DNA from: Ptychodera flava
Taxonomy: Eukaryota > Hemichordata > Enteropneusta > Ptychoderidae
DNA: 64,000 nt
Assembly (NCBI RefSeq): GCF_041260155.1
Contig: NC_091932.1
Coordinates: 32,622,338 to 32,686,337 of the forward strand
Direction: 5' to 3'
In this document: positions 44,824 through 59,509 of the stretch, one piece after another
Numbering within the stretch: the first letter of the stretch is position 1
How the letters are laid out: every line of letters starts with the position of its first letter
The notes under the pieces: model-generated
Database searches by the model: none
Told to the model about the DNA's origin: nothing
What the model saw: the letters and a program-made list of their open reading frames with translations, nothing else
Made by a program: the position numbers and the translations under genes

Positions 44824-46243
44824 TAGATTGAAAGATTCCGTCGCGTGCGGGCGCTCCGGCGCACTGCGACCTACGACCCTTTACCATGACACAAGGCACA
44901 CTGTTGAAATCCTGTTCTCCTACAAAATTTTGTTGGAACCAATCGTATTACAGAAACGAGTTAATTGACAGTATGTAGGGTAACAAGACCGCCCATATCG
45001 CTCGCTCAGTGCGTGATCGTGATTAGCATATTCAAAACTGTCGCCCGGCTTTTGTTCCGCCTAAGCTTATATCATGTCTCGTTTGTCAACAAACACAACG
45101 TGTTTTTTCAAACTCAAAGTATTGAAAATCAAACGGCCGAAGCTATACTCACGTTGACGTCTGTGTCTAGCGTTCTGATTTGATCATTATGGCCGATCCG
45201 AACAATCGCTGACTCGCATTGCTGAGGCAGTCAGTAAATTTTCTGATGTATATAATATTATGTTGAAAACAGAGCAAAGAGACGCACTCAAAGAGTTTTT
45301 GCGGCGGCAGAGATGTGTTCGCTATTTTACCAACAGGGCCCCACGGTATGGGAAATCTATGATTTACACGCTGGCACCCAAAGTTATGGACACACTTAAG
45401 AACCGTTCAGGATCGATCGTTCTGGGGATTTCGCCCCTGATTTCACTCATGAAAGATCAAGTGCAGAAGTGCAGTGAAATTGGTGTGAAGGCAGCTTTGA
45501 TCGGTTCAGATCTCCGAAACGACGTACGCACCAAGGAACAAATATTGTGCGAGGTAAATTCCAGGTTGTGTTCAGTTCATTAGAGGCTATCATGACGAGA
45601 GAGTGGCGGAGATTACTCAGTTGTGATGTCTATCAAGAAAATCTTGTTGGAATTGCCATCGACGAAGCACACTGTGTTTATTTTTTCACTAAGGCAGGCT
45701 CCGCTGTGATGGCCATACGTCAAGGGTTGCTTCAGTTTCTCGGCGATATCGGTCGTTTTCAAAAAGATCGACCTTTTCTTCCGAGAGTGTACAGTCTCCC
45801 CGCAGACTGCACATTCTGCTGCGCTCAGCGAGAAAGACACTATGGAGTTTTTATAGGCATCAATTGAGCCATACAGACAACTGTATCTATATGTAAGTTT
45901 TTTCTCCGACATGTGGCTAGCGTGAGCTTACACACACGTGTCGTTGTTTTCATCTGCCGAGTAGAGCGATTATGCAATGTCGGCGCTGCCGTTGCAGTTG
46001 ATTGACATTGTTGTCTTGACTACCGCGTGTACATTATGCTCGTAAACAGCCCACATGAGCAATATTCAAATTACACTACCACAATTTACATATTTTAAAA
46101 GTCTGTGAAGTCAGTTGTGGGCCCGGCGGTACTTTTTTTCTTTGAGTTTGCCGCGGCCAAGTACAGTGTGCCTTCAGTCGTGGTAAAGGGTCGTAGGTCG
46201 CAGTGCGCCGGAGCGCCCGCACGCGACGGAATCTTTCAGTCTA
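44824..46243 (+). mobile_element. 1,420-bp MULE-like DNA transposon carrying a RecQ helicase fragment
   Basis: Terminal inverted repeats of about 81 bp (TAGAYTGAAAGATTCCG at both ends, four mismatches over the length) are flanked by an exact 10-bp duplication CATATATGAC (44814-44823 and 46244-46253). A 9-11 bp TSD with long TIRs is typical of the Mutator superfamily. No transposase is seen inside; the internal coding sequence is a partial RecQ-type helicase, so this is a non-autonomous or gene-carrying copy. It lies in the first intron proposed for the myosin gene. Confidence 0.88.
45260..45700 (+). pseudogene. Partial, frameshifted RecQ-family DNA helicase
   Basis: RecQ enzymes are SF2 3'-5' DNA helicases. 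Reading starts MLKTEQRDALKEFLRRQRCV; a changed Walker A region keeps YGKS; then IVLGISPLISLMKDQVQKC (motif Ia) follows. One missing base near 45553 moves the frame, after which FQVVFSSLEAIM, YQENLVGIAIDEAHCV (DEAH box) appear. Similarity fades after about 45690, and the C-terminal helicase half, RQC and HRDC domains are absent. It is confined to the transposon at 44824-46243. Confidence 0.8.
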
Positions 46244-46997
46244 CATATATGACATGTCCCATATATTTTAACAAACTACACCTTATATGATTTATGAACT
46301 TGACAGGGTAAGGTTACACTTGTGATTCACATATACCTATTAGCAGCAACTTATAGACATTTTAATAATTTGAAGGTTAAATACTTTATGTATACCAGGA
46401 AATATTCAAATCTACATGTACACTCATAGTGCTTACTTTGTGAAAACACCCATGTCGGTAATATACATGTGTTTCACTGTAGCTCAGGAAATGTATTTTC
46501 AATAAGTAAGTGGCGTCCTTAATTTAAAAATTTCCAAGCGGAAATTTTTTTTTACCTGTCAAAGGCTTTTCAAGAACTTGAGACCATGCTTCCGAAGTTC
46601 CAATTTGACCCTACATTCAAACTAAATCGGAAGCACTAAAAATCCCCGACTTGCTAAAGACTGGAACAATGATAGACAGCTCACTTGCTTACTCTGTCTC
46701 ACTTTTTTCAAGGCATACTGTCGAAAGAATACAGTTCAATTTTGGCATTGCAGACACTTTCCCTCAGGCTGCTCAGAGCTTAATTAACTGTACGGTGAAA
46801 GACTGCTCCACCGGCATAGACAAACCTTAAATGCATGTACATGTACACTAGACATTATAATCTAAATGAACCTTTCAACCTTTCTGTGTACTCTGTTATT
46901 GTAAAGATTGTAATAGGAACTTGTATGGGGAACTAAACTATCAGTCAGTCAGTCAGTCAATGAAAAGAAACCTACATGTAGCCATGGTTTAAAGACT

Positions 46998-47089
46998 TTA
47001 ACCTGTTCACCCGAATTCCCTGTAACTAGGTCCAAATCATCATTGATAACAATTGAATTTTGGTCGAACCATTGTGGTTTAAGGCTTAA
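46998..47089. mobile_element. MITE, family B, opposite orientation
   Basis: Starts TTAACCTGTTCACCC and ends GGCTTAA. Confidence 0.65.
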
Positions 47090-48506
47090 AGCCTGTTATT
47101 TCAGAATTCAAACAAACGGGAACTTGCATCCAAGAAAACCAAGTCAGCACTGTGCTCGGAAGTCACTCTTTGGATTTGCAAATCAATGTACATTATTTTA
47201 AGCACAAGAAAGGGGAAAGAATTTGATAACTTTGTAAGGATTGAATCTCTGCACTGTTCATATACGTATTTCCTTCATCTTTGATAGATTTTTTATTACA
47301 ATTCATGCTGTTTTGAAAAAATTATATACTTTGAATGAAACTTTCCTGGAAGAAAGCTAAGGAAAATATTTAAACACTTATAGTAGGATCTATAATTTTC
47401 ATAGTTTCAGTAAAATGAGCTGATAAGTTTAAGCAGCATTTGATTTTTAATACCGTATAGATCACATTTTAAAAGTGAAGTCTGTCTTTGTTGGGCATCC
47501 TTTCCTTTTTATCCATGGAGGCAGTATACAAGAACACTCTGACAGTCTGACTCTGCGTTTAGCCCCAGATATGCTAATACACAAATGTACTCAGATTTCA
47601 CGGACAGCTTTCTTCCCCTCTAAGATCAATGCCATTGGCATGCAGTAACAAATGCAACGCATTATTTGTTGGGTGTTGCTTCTAAGTTGTCTGTTAAAGG
47701 AATAATCTCATGAAAGTCCACTCTTGACACATTTGCCGGCTTTTAGGCTTTTGTCTTCAGCGGCTCAAGTTTACACTTCTTAGGATCTCACGCATTGTTG
47801 AGGAAATATTGGTGTACTGGTCAGAGATTTCACTGAAAAGTGTAAGAAACTGTTACGTAAGAATTACTTTGTAATGGAAATCTGGTGGGCCCACCTCTGA
47901 TCGGAAAAAAGCATCACATAGCTTTCAGTTAGACTCAAAGAACCAACTCTTACAGTAATGTTGAAAGTGAAGTGTAGTGGCAGTTCAAAGGATTTCAGTG
48001 CGAGTGATTCAGCTATTTCAAAAAAACACTGATGTGTAGGTTGTTAACATGTAAATGTAGTTCCTTCAAAAAAAGCTAGTGTGTGGTAATGTATTTGGAG
48101 TACTGAAAACAAGGTTGCACTCATAGATATGCAAGGATTTCAGTCTAGAATCTCAAAATGTGCGCGTACAGGTGTATCAGGTCATTTTCTTACTCTGGAG
48201 TTTTGTATCAGGTTCCTAATCTAGAAAATGATCAGCTCACTGCTTGATTCTAGAATAAGGATTTTAAGATTATTTATTACCGGTACTGCAGAATACTCGT
48301 GTATAAAAAACAATTGACAAGGGAGATAGGGCATACATGTAAGACCAAATGAATATTTAACAAATCACCAAATCATTGCCAAATTGATCAAAGATTTGTT
48401 AATTATATTCCCCAGAGGGCACATTGACCAGATACATATTTATGAAGCTAGAATTCTTATGAACAAGATGGCACATATGTGTATTCTTTTGGAATTTTGT
48501 AGTCCA

Positions 48507-48718
48507 TTAACCCTTTGAGCGCCAAAACCAATTTTTGTCTCCTATTTAAAGAATACAACCCAGTCAATTTTGTAAAGGTTTTTGCAAAAAATAGGATAAA
48601 ATACTGGTGTCAATAAAATATGAAGTCCATTCAGTCCAAAGTTATCAAAAGAATTGAAAACTTCCCAAAAATCAATAAAATCTTGCACTAAAATTTTGGT
48701 GGGAAAAATTACAGCCAA
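48507..48718. mobile_element. MITE, family C, copy 3
   Basis: Starts TTAACCCTTTGAGCGCC; shares the ATTTTGGTGGGAAAAATTA segment with copy 2; the right TIR is truncated. Confidence 0.65.
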
Positions 48719-50097
48719 GTTTGTCCTGTTAGTTGATGATGTAGACAACTCAAAACAAGTTTTGTTATCTCAGAATGTTAAAAGAATTTGTTTGTAAAAC
48801 AATTTGATGTATTTTGTCTGACTACACAATTTGACTATCTGTAATCAAAGACAAGTGAGGCAGTCAGTGTGGTTTCAGTGTTCATTACTGTGAAAACAGC
48901 ATGATACATGTAGCATGCCACTGATGTAAACATTCCACCACAATAAATTTGTAATACCCACCAACAATCTTTCATCAGCACAGTAGGTGATCGGAAAGAA
49001 ATCTGTTGAACTCTGATACTTAGCGACTCAGTCACTATGTTTATTTCTTGGAATAAATTTCATGATTGATTGTAAGAGATGTTAGTAGTGAGACATTAAA
49101 TGAACCACACGCATGTACCACTCTTACTGATCTTTGATGCATTTTCACACAACTTATAATATAGGAGTCAACATGATTGTTCATTCTACGTTTTACATAG
49201 TCTACCATTTTCCTTTTCAACCAATATGTACATGTAACCTACCTTTCACATCAGTGTACACCACTAAACATGAAATCCCAGCCCCTTCCACTTGCTTTTA
49301 CAAAACACACTACAGAAACTATCAGGCACCGTAGATTAATGAGGGAACAAATTTTGATATGTAGTGTAAGATCATGGTTCATGTATTTGAATAGTCTTCA
49401 TTGATAACACATCCCTGGATTTGCATTCTTAGAGTTAAATCAGGTTGTGCTAGAATGGGTTTTGATAAATGCCAACTACAGTACCACTGAAAATTTTGAA
49501 AAAATCCCAGTAACAAATGGCACAGTAAGGTACTAATTACACCAAAGTACAACCGGTGATTGTTAACTTTCTGGTGGACATCTCTACATTGCTGATTGAA
49601 TTTTGTAGAGAACAACAATTTTATCATCCTGTGCCATGACACATAGTAGAGGATATGTGTATATCATTGTAGACTGTCAATGAAGGACTGTCATTGTATT
49701 GATTGAATGAAACATTCCATCATTCAGTTGTTAATTATTGAGATATTTTCATCACCATCAAGAGTTTCCACGAAGTGGAAAGATTCCAGTCTTGTAATGC
49801 TTACGCTACGTGATCATAGAAACTAAAACAGGCCACAGTATATCTACCCATGACAACAGAGATTTTGAATGACTCTGATTGTAAATGTATCATCCCTCAG
49901 TGCTTTGTGTTAGGTCCAGCCACATACACATAGGTATTGTTGGAAGTAGGGGATGCCCAAACTAAAATATTTTCAATGAAAGTGTATAGAACAAGAAGAG
50001 ATATATGTAGAGGCAGCTGTCATAATATTGCAAATATGTCATTCAACCTATCATTGAATGATGTGAAAATCAAGGGTTCATTTGGCATTGTACAAAC

Positions 50098-50352
50098 TGA
50101 GGTAGAATACGTCCCGGGGACATGTATTTTAACTCTCAAACTTTTGCAGTATCATGGTGGTTCATTTTGACAATTTAATTTATCTCAGTTGCACAGAGAT
50201 GGTGACCATTTTGAGTTTCAAGTGTTGGTAAATTTAGAGTAATTCGTTTCTGTGATATGAAATTTTGCGTTGTTACCCCTTATTGTTATTGTTCAAAGTT
50301 TCCTTCTGGAAAATTTGAGCAGAAGTGTTATTTTTTCAATTTCAAGACACAT
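50098..50352. repeat. Interspersed repeat, family D, upstream of myosin coding exon 1
   Basis: Begins GAGGTAGAATACG; ends about 140 bp before the acceptor of the myosin exon. Confidence 0.65.
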
Positions 50353-50491
50353 CGTAACTTAATCTTATGATAACCGTAACAGTCTCTGTTACATGTGAAT
50401 GACTTGAATTTTTCAATTTTGTCATTAATATCAACCCTATATTAAAGAGTGACAGACAAAAGTGACATGTTCTGTTTTTTTTTTTTGGCAG

Positions 50492-52192
<1,701 letters not shown>

Positions 52193-53010
52193 ACCCTGCC
52201 ATAACCTTTGAACTCAACTGTGTGTGTGTAGTTTCAAATGCTTCCATGACTTTCTTAGTGACAGATAGTAATAGAAATTATTACCTTATGAATATTAAAA
52301 TCTAAGTCCCCAGGTATCAATTTCCGATTAACATTTTTGCTTTTTAGTCATTCAACGATGCATATGTAGACTTACATTTCAGCATTTTGATATCCTACTC
52401 ACCCCTAATTTACAGGGGTATGATTCGTTTGACCATATATGGCAAAGAAAACGCTGCAGTACCTGGTACTTTCCAAGTATAGTTCAATGGCAATGAAACC
52501 TACGCCCAATGAGAATTATACATGTCTTTATCTGGAGTGATGGAGACTTCATTGTATCACAAACCCTTCCTGTTGAATCATGGTATTCCATTTTCTCTGT
52601 TGAGCATTTTTGATTGAAAATCAGTCGAGTTTTGCAGTTATACCAATGTGCTCTAAGATGTGAGTACCACTTCAAAGCAGGTATCAATAGAGGTTTTGAT
52701 AGCAGACTTTGTACAGGAAAGGTTGCTCTACAAATGGCAATGACTATTGTAAAATGGAATTTCGATGAAAAGGCAAAAGTGTTGTCGGAATTTGACTTCA
52801 TAATTAATGTAAAATAACGAAAAAAAACAAGTGACTCATCGATGTTTATATAACAAACCCTAACTTGTAAGCCTATTTAGAGGATATGTATGCGCTTCTC
52901 TGTATTACATTCACGTAAAGGCAATCTCTTATGTTTCAATAGTGAGTTACAGCGGGTCAGGTGCCATCAAATTCAAATCAAGGTTCTGTTAAAAAAAATA
53001 ATAAATAACT
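52193..53010 (+). other. Probable 3' UTR of the myosin RLC gene
   Basis: Non-coding, AT-rich. AATAAA occurs at 53000-53005; a second candidate is at 54442-54447, so the 3' end is uncertain. Confidence 0.35.
52433..52442. promoter_or_regulatory. Perfect CArG box
   Basis: CCATATATGG fits the SRF consensus CC(A/T)6GG. It lies 241 bp after the stop of the myosin light chain; actomyosin genes are common SRF targets, but a downstream site may be chance. Confidence 0.3.
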
Positions 53011-53470
53011 TCAGTTGAGGTAGGCGTCCATCACAGTTGGTTTCATTCGCCACATTGTAGGCATAACATTTTTAAACTTAGATTTTTCAGAGAAGAATAT
53101 TGTACAGTGGACTTATAGCATTAGTTTTGTGTTATGGTGCTTTAAAATATCAGCTGCAGTCAGGCTGGAATAGAAGTGATGTACACTTAAGTTTATATCA
53201 ACCATTATTAGGATAAACGGATAACTTCACCATCACTATGCAAACGATATGCCAATATTCAAATTATATGCCAATGATTGAGTAAATGGAACAGATGTTA
53301 TTGTAAATCCACCTTAAGCAGGAGGTCTTGTAACTTGTTGCTATCATTCAACTTTGTCTTTTGTCGTGTCATTTTAAGAAAAATATAAGGTAGGGTGAAA
53401 GGAACAGAAAGTATACTTTCATAGCAATTAATAATATTAAACGATGAAGATTATTATTTCTAGGTAAATT

Positions 53471-53602
53471 CAACAACTTAGCCGGCTATTGAACCACTCT
53501 TTTTTTGGGAGTGGAGATTTAGCCGAGTGGTTCTCTCTGTGGCCTCTCCGCTAGGCGACTTATGCCGTATGTTGTGGGTTCGAACCCGATTGAAAACTAG
53601 CC
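53471..53602 (+). mobile_element. tRNA-derived short retroelement with 17-bp TSD
   Basis: TTATTTCTAGGTAAATT is repeated exactly at 53454-53470 and 53603-53619. Inside are an A box TAGCCGAGTGG (53520-53530) and a B box GGTTCGAACCC (53577-53587) spaced like a type II (Leu/Ser) tRNA. Acceptor and T stems do not pair well, so it is a pseudo-tRNA or SINE, not a tRNA gene. Confidence 0.75.
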
Positions 53603-54569
53603 TTATTTCTAGGTAAATTTTGACACCATACCCTTAAGATTTGCCAATTTCAATATTGTTTATTGCTAGACAAAACTGTCTGGTCATACCCTATCATACT
53701 TTTGTTGAGTTTTTGTAACAACATATTTAGAGAAGTTTAAAAGTATTTAAACATTTACCATATGTACATCTGTCTTTGGTGCCTCAGCTTGTTGTCATTT
53801 GTCATCTCATGTTTTAAGTTTCAAAAATTGTATAGCTGTCTTTATATACCAACAAGTTGAAGTTCTGTTTTGCTGTTATCCTGAGGATTTTTCCTCTGTC
53901 TTCTATGGTACAATGAAAAGTAAGGTTATAGAGTTTGAATTATCATTTTGCTTTGTACAGGTCTTGTACTTTATCTTATTTTTCTCACAGAGGGCGCTAT
54001 TCTCAAATACTCGTGCATTCATTATATTGATGATGTCTTTATTGGTATGAGGTCCTTGAGAACTCAGAAAGCAATGTTCATTATTATTTTTGTTAATAAC
54101 TCAAACATTCTTTCCTCAGGAATAACATTTGAATTCGAAAATGGCGACTTTTGTAGATTTCTTATAAATTAAGAGCTCGACCACTGCATATTTTAGGAAA
54201 GAATTATTCAAGAGTTATGTTGACTGTACACACATTCCAACTTATCTTTTTCTATTGCATTCTCTCTCTCCTTGATCTTTCTGTAAATTTTGGCAATGAT
54301 TTTAAAGTAGACATTGGTATTATTTTATTCCAACTCTGTTGATGTAGGGTGATACACTGAACCATCTTTATTTTTGTACGGATGTTGCGAGGACTTTTAT
54401 TGATCTGACATATATACAATAATGTACAAGCTACTTTCCAAAATAAAAACTTGCTGATTACAATCATATTTGTTGGCTGGTGAAATTTTGTCGTGCAAAT
54501 CCCTAGACTTGTGTCCTGTGCCTCAGTTACCTTTGCAAATGTTCTTCATGTTTTTGTTCAACAAGCACC

Positions 54570-54720
54570 TTAAAGGCCAGGGACTTGATCCCTGGGATTA
54601 AGTTTGTTCTAGTCTGTAAGAGGATTATGGAGGTGTTAAAGCCTGTTGTTTTCTTTTGAAATTGTAATCTAGTAAGTAAATTTCCTGGCAAGACAATCTG
54701 ACGCCAACACAGGCCCTTAA
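54570..54720. mobile_element. TTAA-ended MITE, family A, copy 3
   Basis: 151 bp, more diverged copy; ends TTAAAGGCC / GGCCCTTAA. Confidence 0.75.
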
Positions 54721-55479
54721 AGGGAAGGGGTCGTCGGAACTGCACCTGTTTAAGTTACAAATAATGTATTTCATGCATGATATCAAGATGCATCGTGTCA
54801 ACATAGCTGCAACATTTAATTTTACATTGGTCTTATGGGTCCTATGCGACCTTTCAGTGCACTTATGCTAAAATAATCGAGCTTGTTAACTTGTAAAATT
54901 TAACAAGCCTTGAGAAACAAATGAAAACTGCAGATTCAATCATGGTCCTACTGCATAGGGTAGAAGGTCTACAGTCCTTATCAACTTATGAACTCTTCTA
55001 AAATAAGCGACTTGCACTGTAAATAGCGCCCTCTGTGTTACATGACCGGTCGCGAGAAAACCTGGTAACTACATGCTTGTGAAATAGGCACCATTTGAAA
55101 ATTGTACAGAGTGTCCGTCGATTGAATTTGTTTCTAAAAATGCTTAACCTGCTTACTTTTTACTGTTTTTCCTACATTGATGGTTATTGTAGTTTGTAAT
55201 AGCAGCGCGGTTGTAAAAATGCAATTCCTTTAAAAAATTGAGCTTTTAAATCGCCTGTCCGAGAAAGGAGTGCACACAACTACAGGACCAGTGTTTGATA
55301 TGAGCGATAAAATATTTATTACTGACAACTTTTGGATTTACTGCAACACTGCAATTCTCACAATATTAATATTGCCAATTACCAAGTGCCTCACGTGCTG
55401 TTATGATATGTATGTGATGGAAATTGTTAGGTATATAACATCTACATACTACTGTACGTGACAGACAACGAAATATTAG

Positions 55480-56419
55480 CAGGGCTCGAAATTAGCGGTA
55501 GTCCCGCGTCCACAGACTACCAACTTTTCTCTGGGGCTACCAAAATCCATGAAATGGTAGTCCACACGGACTACCAAAGCCTGAGACCTGAAATTCAGTC
55601 AGTACTTGGCATGCCATGCCCGGTCTGTCACTTTGGGGTGAGCTATTAAAATGCAGTCAAACCCAGCTGGACACAGAAAGAAGGTCGTGTTTTTGTCATG
55701 ACGACTATCAAAATTGGCATTCAACTCTGAGAGTAAAACGGGTATTAAAGATGTTCAATATTATATAATATTGCACAAACTTGGGACTATGTGCCCGAGG
55801 GTATGTGACCATTTGCCCGACATAAGGAGGGCAAATGGTCTCCTACCTCGAGCTTACATAGTCCCTATTTTAGGCTATGATATTTTTATTACATGCCTCT
55901 CTTGCATAATTTTCACTCAAAAATTTTTTGGGTCACATACATATGACAATTATATGCTTCCAATTGTTTCTATGTTATACGAAAATCTGTGGAAAAAATT
56001 TATTATTTTAATCATCGAACGGCACATTGATATATTTAAATCATTGTTATGCGGTTTGTCGAATTTTTTCGCATAATTTTGTGAAAACAGTATTTCCTAT
56101 GTAAAACATGTAATTTCATTCTTTTTTAAATCCCGAAGTTGTCATGTTGAAAATAGTTCCGGTTCACTTTCAGTCAAATGATAACTATGCAGCCCGCGAC
56201 GTCATCGTCGAGTTACCATTGAATCCTATGGAGCGCGCGACTTTCGATATACAAGGCATGTAATAATCACATCATATGACTAGAAAATTCACTTCATGGG
56301 CAGAATTAAGAAAAATAGCCAAACATGCATGGGCTACCAGTCATTGTCACTGGGCTACCAACTTCAGAAAATGGTAGCCCAAGTGGACTACCAGGGGAAA
56401 AAGTTAATTTGGAGCCCTG
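55480..56419. mobile_element. hAT-like element, 940 bp, with CAGGGCTC ends
   Basis: Ends CAGGGCTCGAAATTA and CAGGGCTCCAAATTA in inverted order, followed at both ends by GGTAGTCC / CTACCA subterminal repeats; 5-bp duplication ATTAG (55475-55479, 56420-56424). CAGGG(C)TC ends are hAT-like. An inner hairpin of about 30-bp arms is at 55785-55870. No transposase. Confidence 0.72.
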
Positions 56420-56424
56420 ATTAG

Positions 56425-57351
56425 GATGTAGCATCTTTCGTCATCAAAGTTTGCCATATTTTTTCAGCGATCGCAAACTAGGGAACTGTTTCAAGAGTTT
56501 CACATTTTTTGCCACTTTCCATCATGTCAATATTTTTTTTACAAAAGTAGTAATTACATGTAAAGTCCGCAAATATTACTTTTTCACTCCCCATATTTTA
56601 TTTAATTCGTGACTAGCCCTTCCCAGGTTTCACGGAGCATCCCGACGTTCACGTGATAAAAATGCCATTAGTGGCTGCATTACTGTAGCGTGTGAGATTG
56701 CACCAAAACGTCAAAATCAGTGGCGTGATTCGGTTCCCCGATTTGCATCATTGCAACTGTGAGTACCGGCCGATGTAATAGGAAGACAGAGCTACTAGCC
56801 ATTTGATAATCTGCAATAATTTTATTTGGAATAAATACCGGTCTAACTAGAATTATTAGTCCCGGAAATTATCATCACTCGTCCGTTCTCTGTATTGATT
56901 TCATAACTGACCTTTTAGTAAGTGGAAAGCCTGACTATTCCTATTGCTTTAATATGTTGTGTGTCTGTGGAATATGAATGTGAAAATGTGCCCTTGCCGG
57001 TTAAAAATACCCTTCCAATTATAGTAATTACCACCTCAGTAAGACGCAAGATTTTACGTTAAAATAAAGTTAAACACAAATAATCGTGGTCACTTCTCAC
57101 GGCATTTTGACCTGGCTAGCTTTCAATTACAGAGACCACATGTTTGTTGGTAACCACCAGGCAGCTGAAACCGAGTAACGGCTCGTCAGTTGGGGTCATG
57201 TCCTTAAACGCACTTTTAATGGCGTACCGATGTGACGTTGAAAGCAACAAACGCGAAAAACGTTTTATAGAACACTGGACTTTTTCCGAAACAAATTGTG
57301 TCAATGGTGATCAAGATTCCAAGTGTACTGTGCTTGTAATGCACCATATAT

Positions 57352-57410
<59 letters not shown>

Positions 57411-57979
57411 TAAGTACGCAGGAAAAATAGCCGGATGACCATTTCTTTCAAAATACAGTATCATCTTGATGATGTTTGCGACATATTCGAATTGCATCAG
57501 AATTCAGACCAACTTCAAAATCAAGCCTTATGATAATCAAAGGTTGCAGAAGCAACCTCGTTGCATGATTCTCGTCACTAACATGTCGCTGCTGTAAATA
57601 CTAAGTTTTAAGCTTGCCGTACCCAAATCGTAACTTGTGCTGTTGAAATGGCAAAGAATAGCCAAATCATCAGAAAACGTGATTCAACGTCTGAGGGTGT
57701 TCCCGTGCTAAATAAAGCACTTTAGTCGAACACAGGAAATTATTCGCAACAGTGCTTGCAAAAGTTGAGCGATTTTGAATATTAAAACAGGCTGAACTGA
57801 GTTGCCTTGCGCAGAATCAGGGGACATTAAGAAACGACAATAAAAAGAAGCCTTCAGTCGACAACAATAAGGCCCCAGGACGTATTGTAAGCATTGTTGG
57901 TAACTATACACATTGCCCCATCCTTGACAGTTAAGAAGACCGCAAACAAAAAATACACAGTTAACACGCAGTATTTACA
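56425..57979. other. Intergenic stretch
   Basis: Apart from the TTTA microsatellite nothing is recognised. Confidence 0.55.
57347..57411. repeat. (TTTA)n microsatellite
   Basis: About 16 uninterrupted TTTA units. Confidence 0.97.
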
Positions 57980-58015
57980 GGCTCAGCGAAGCTATGGCCG
58001 CTCTGTACCGTGAAG
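57980..58015 (+). other. Candidate short first coding exon
   Basis: ATG at 57994 in good context (GCTATGG) starts MAALYRE and runs to a strong donor GAAG|GTAAGT at 58015; TTTACAG lies just before at 57974-57980. No following exon is recognised before the window ends, so this is a weak call and the gene is unknown. Confidence 0.25.
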
Positions 58016-59509
58016 GTAAGTCACAGCGCTTTCTTGTAACCGGTAAAAATGAATTTATGCAAATCAGCTTACATGGAGGCAGATTAATGACTCATCGGCA
58101 ACAATATGTTCTGTTTGTTTAATGTGATTATTTTAATGACTAGCGAAAGCGGTCAAAGTACACTCGCTATCATATGGTGACCTAATTAATTTGCTGGAGG
58201 TGAAAGTAAGAAAAGAGTGTTGTTTTACGCTGTGTTGACATTTCAGTATTCTTAAGTATTAAAAATACACGACAATTTGGTGAAATTGTTGGGGACAGTG
58301 GTAATTAAGGGACGACCTCTTAGGTGTTGGTGTTCCTACGATTACACAGATTAGACTTATAGGCCCTACTTGATTTGGCGTTGAAGGGAATATTAAATAT
58401 TTCTGAGAGTGCGCATTAATTGTGCAGTGACCTGTTTAACATATAGCGCACGTAGTTCTGAAGTTATGTAGATAAGGTATCTCAGAAATTAAGACTGACC
58501 TCTTAGTTTTATCATCCCCGCGAGCAGCGGAGGAGCAAAACTTTTGATCCTAACAGAAAATTTGATCCAAAATGTCACGTAACGGTGGACACCGCAAAAA
58601 CGAAGTTATAAAGTTTATTGTACACATGTAACATGACTGATAGGCGATGCATAGATAAGTACCATAGTTACGGCACGGGCCGACGGTGAATTTTGTGTAT
58701 TGTGGAAACGTTTAGAAAAGCACTTGGTTAATGAGGGTAACGTGTTCATGATAGTATTTTACAAATTTCTAAAGCCAAATTTAAGATCACTTTAGCCTTT
58801 ATACAATTACATTGATATGTGAGTGTGATATTGTAACCTGTCTTGTCTGCGAGAAATCACAACAATGAGACCCAACAAACAAAAACTGGTTGAGCACATT
58901 TTAGAAAGAACATTTAAGATCTAAGATGAAGCTCTTGAAACGTCGTTCTGTGTACTGACAGTCTCAGTTGGCCTATCTACTTCAAATTTCTAAAAAGGGT
59001 GTTTTGTAGGCATCACAACAAAAAGATGGGCTATGTGCTGACTCCAAAGTGGCCACAAACGTAGAACAAACAGCACCAATGACTCAAACAGGTTCACTGC
59101 ATCGATTTTACAATTACTGGGGCACTGCCGTAATGCACGACCATAAAAACTTGAATCGGACGGGATCCATTACCATCCATTAATTCGATGACTTTAATCC
59201 ATTATCGGTAACGGTGTTTCAGCTCATTCCGATACACGATGAAGCTATTAATCTTTGTACATGGCCTCCCTGTCACTCTATGATTTTGCACTATATGTGT
59301 ATGTATTTCTGTCTTCTTATGGTCGTGCTCTCTCTATCGGTTAGTATGCTCTTATGAACTTCGTTTCATTGTAAAGGACAAGTTGGATACCTTCCAGCTT
59401 GATTGACTCCATTTAAGAGGGAGCGACTTTCTTCGGGGAAGGGTTTCCGGAGTTCTGAAAGAGCGAGGCGAGCCGTGACATTTTTGACATTGCGTATGGC
59501 TATATTCTT
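58016..59509. other. Stretch without a recognised gene
   Basis: No conserved reading frame or repeat copy seen. Confidence 0.5.

Larger units (their letters stand above)
46254..50491. other. Stretch without a recognised gene upstream of myosin RLC
   Basis: Contains family B, C and D repeats (46998, 48507, 50098) and otherwise unassigned AT-rich sequence. Confidence 0.6.

Noticed and set aside
45613..45912. 99-codon minus-strand open frame
   Set aside because: Antisense shadow of the RecQ fragment, whose motifs are clear on the plus strand.
53513..53598. Functional tRNA-Leu/Ser gene
   Set aside because: Good A and B boxes but acceptor and T stems do not pair, and it lies inside a 17-bp TSD; treated as tRNA-derived element.
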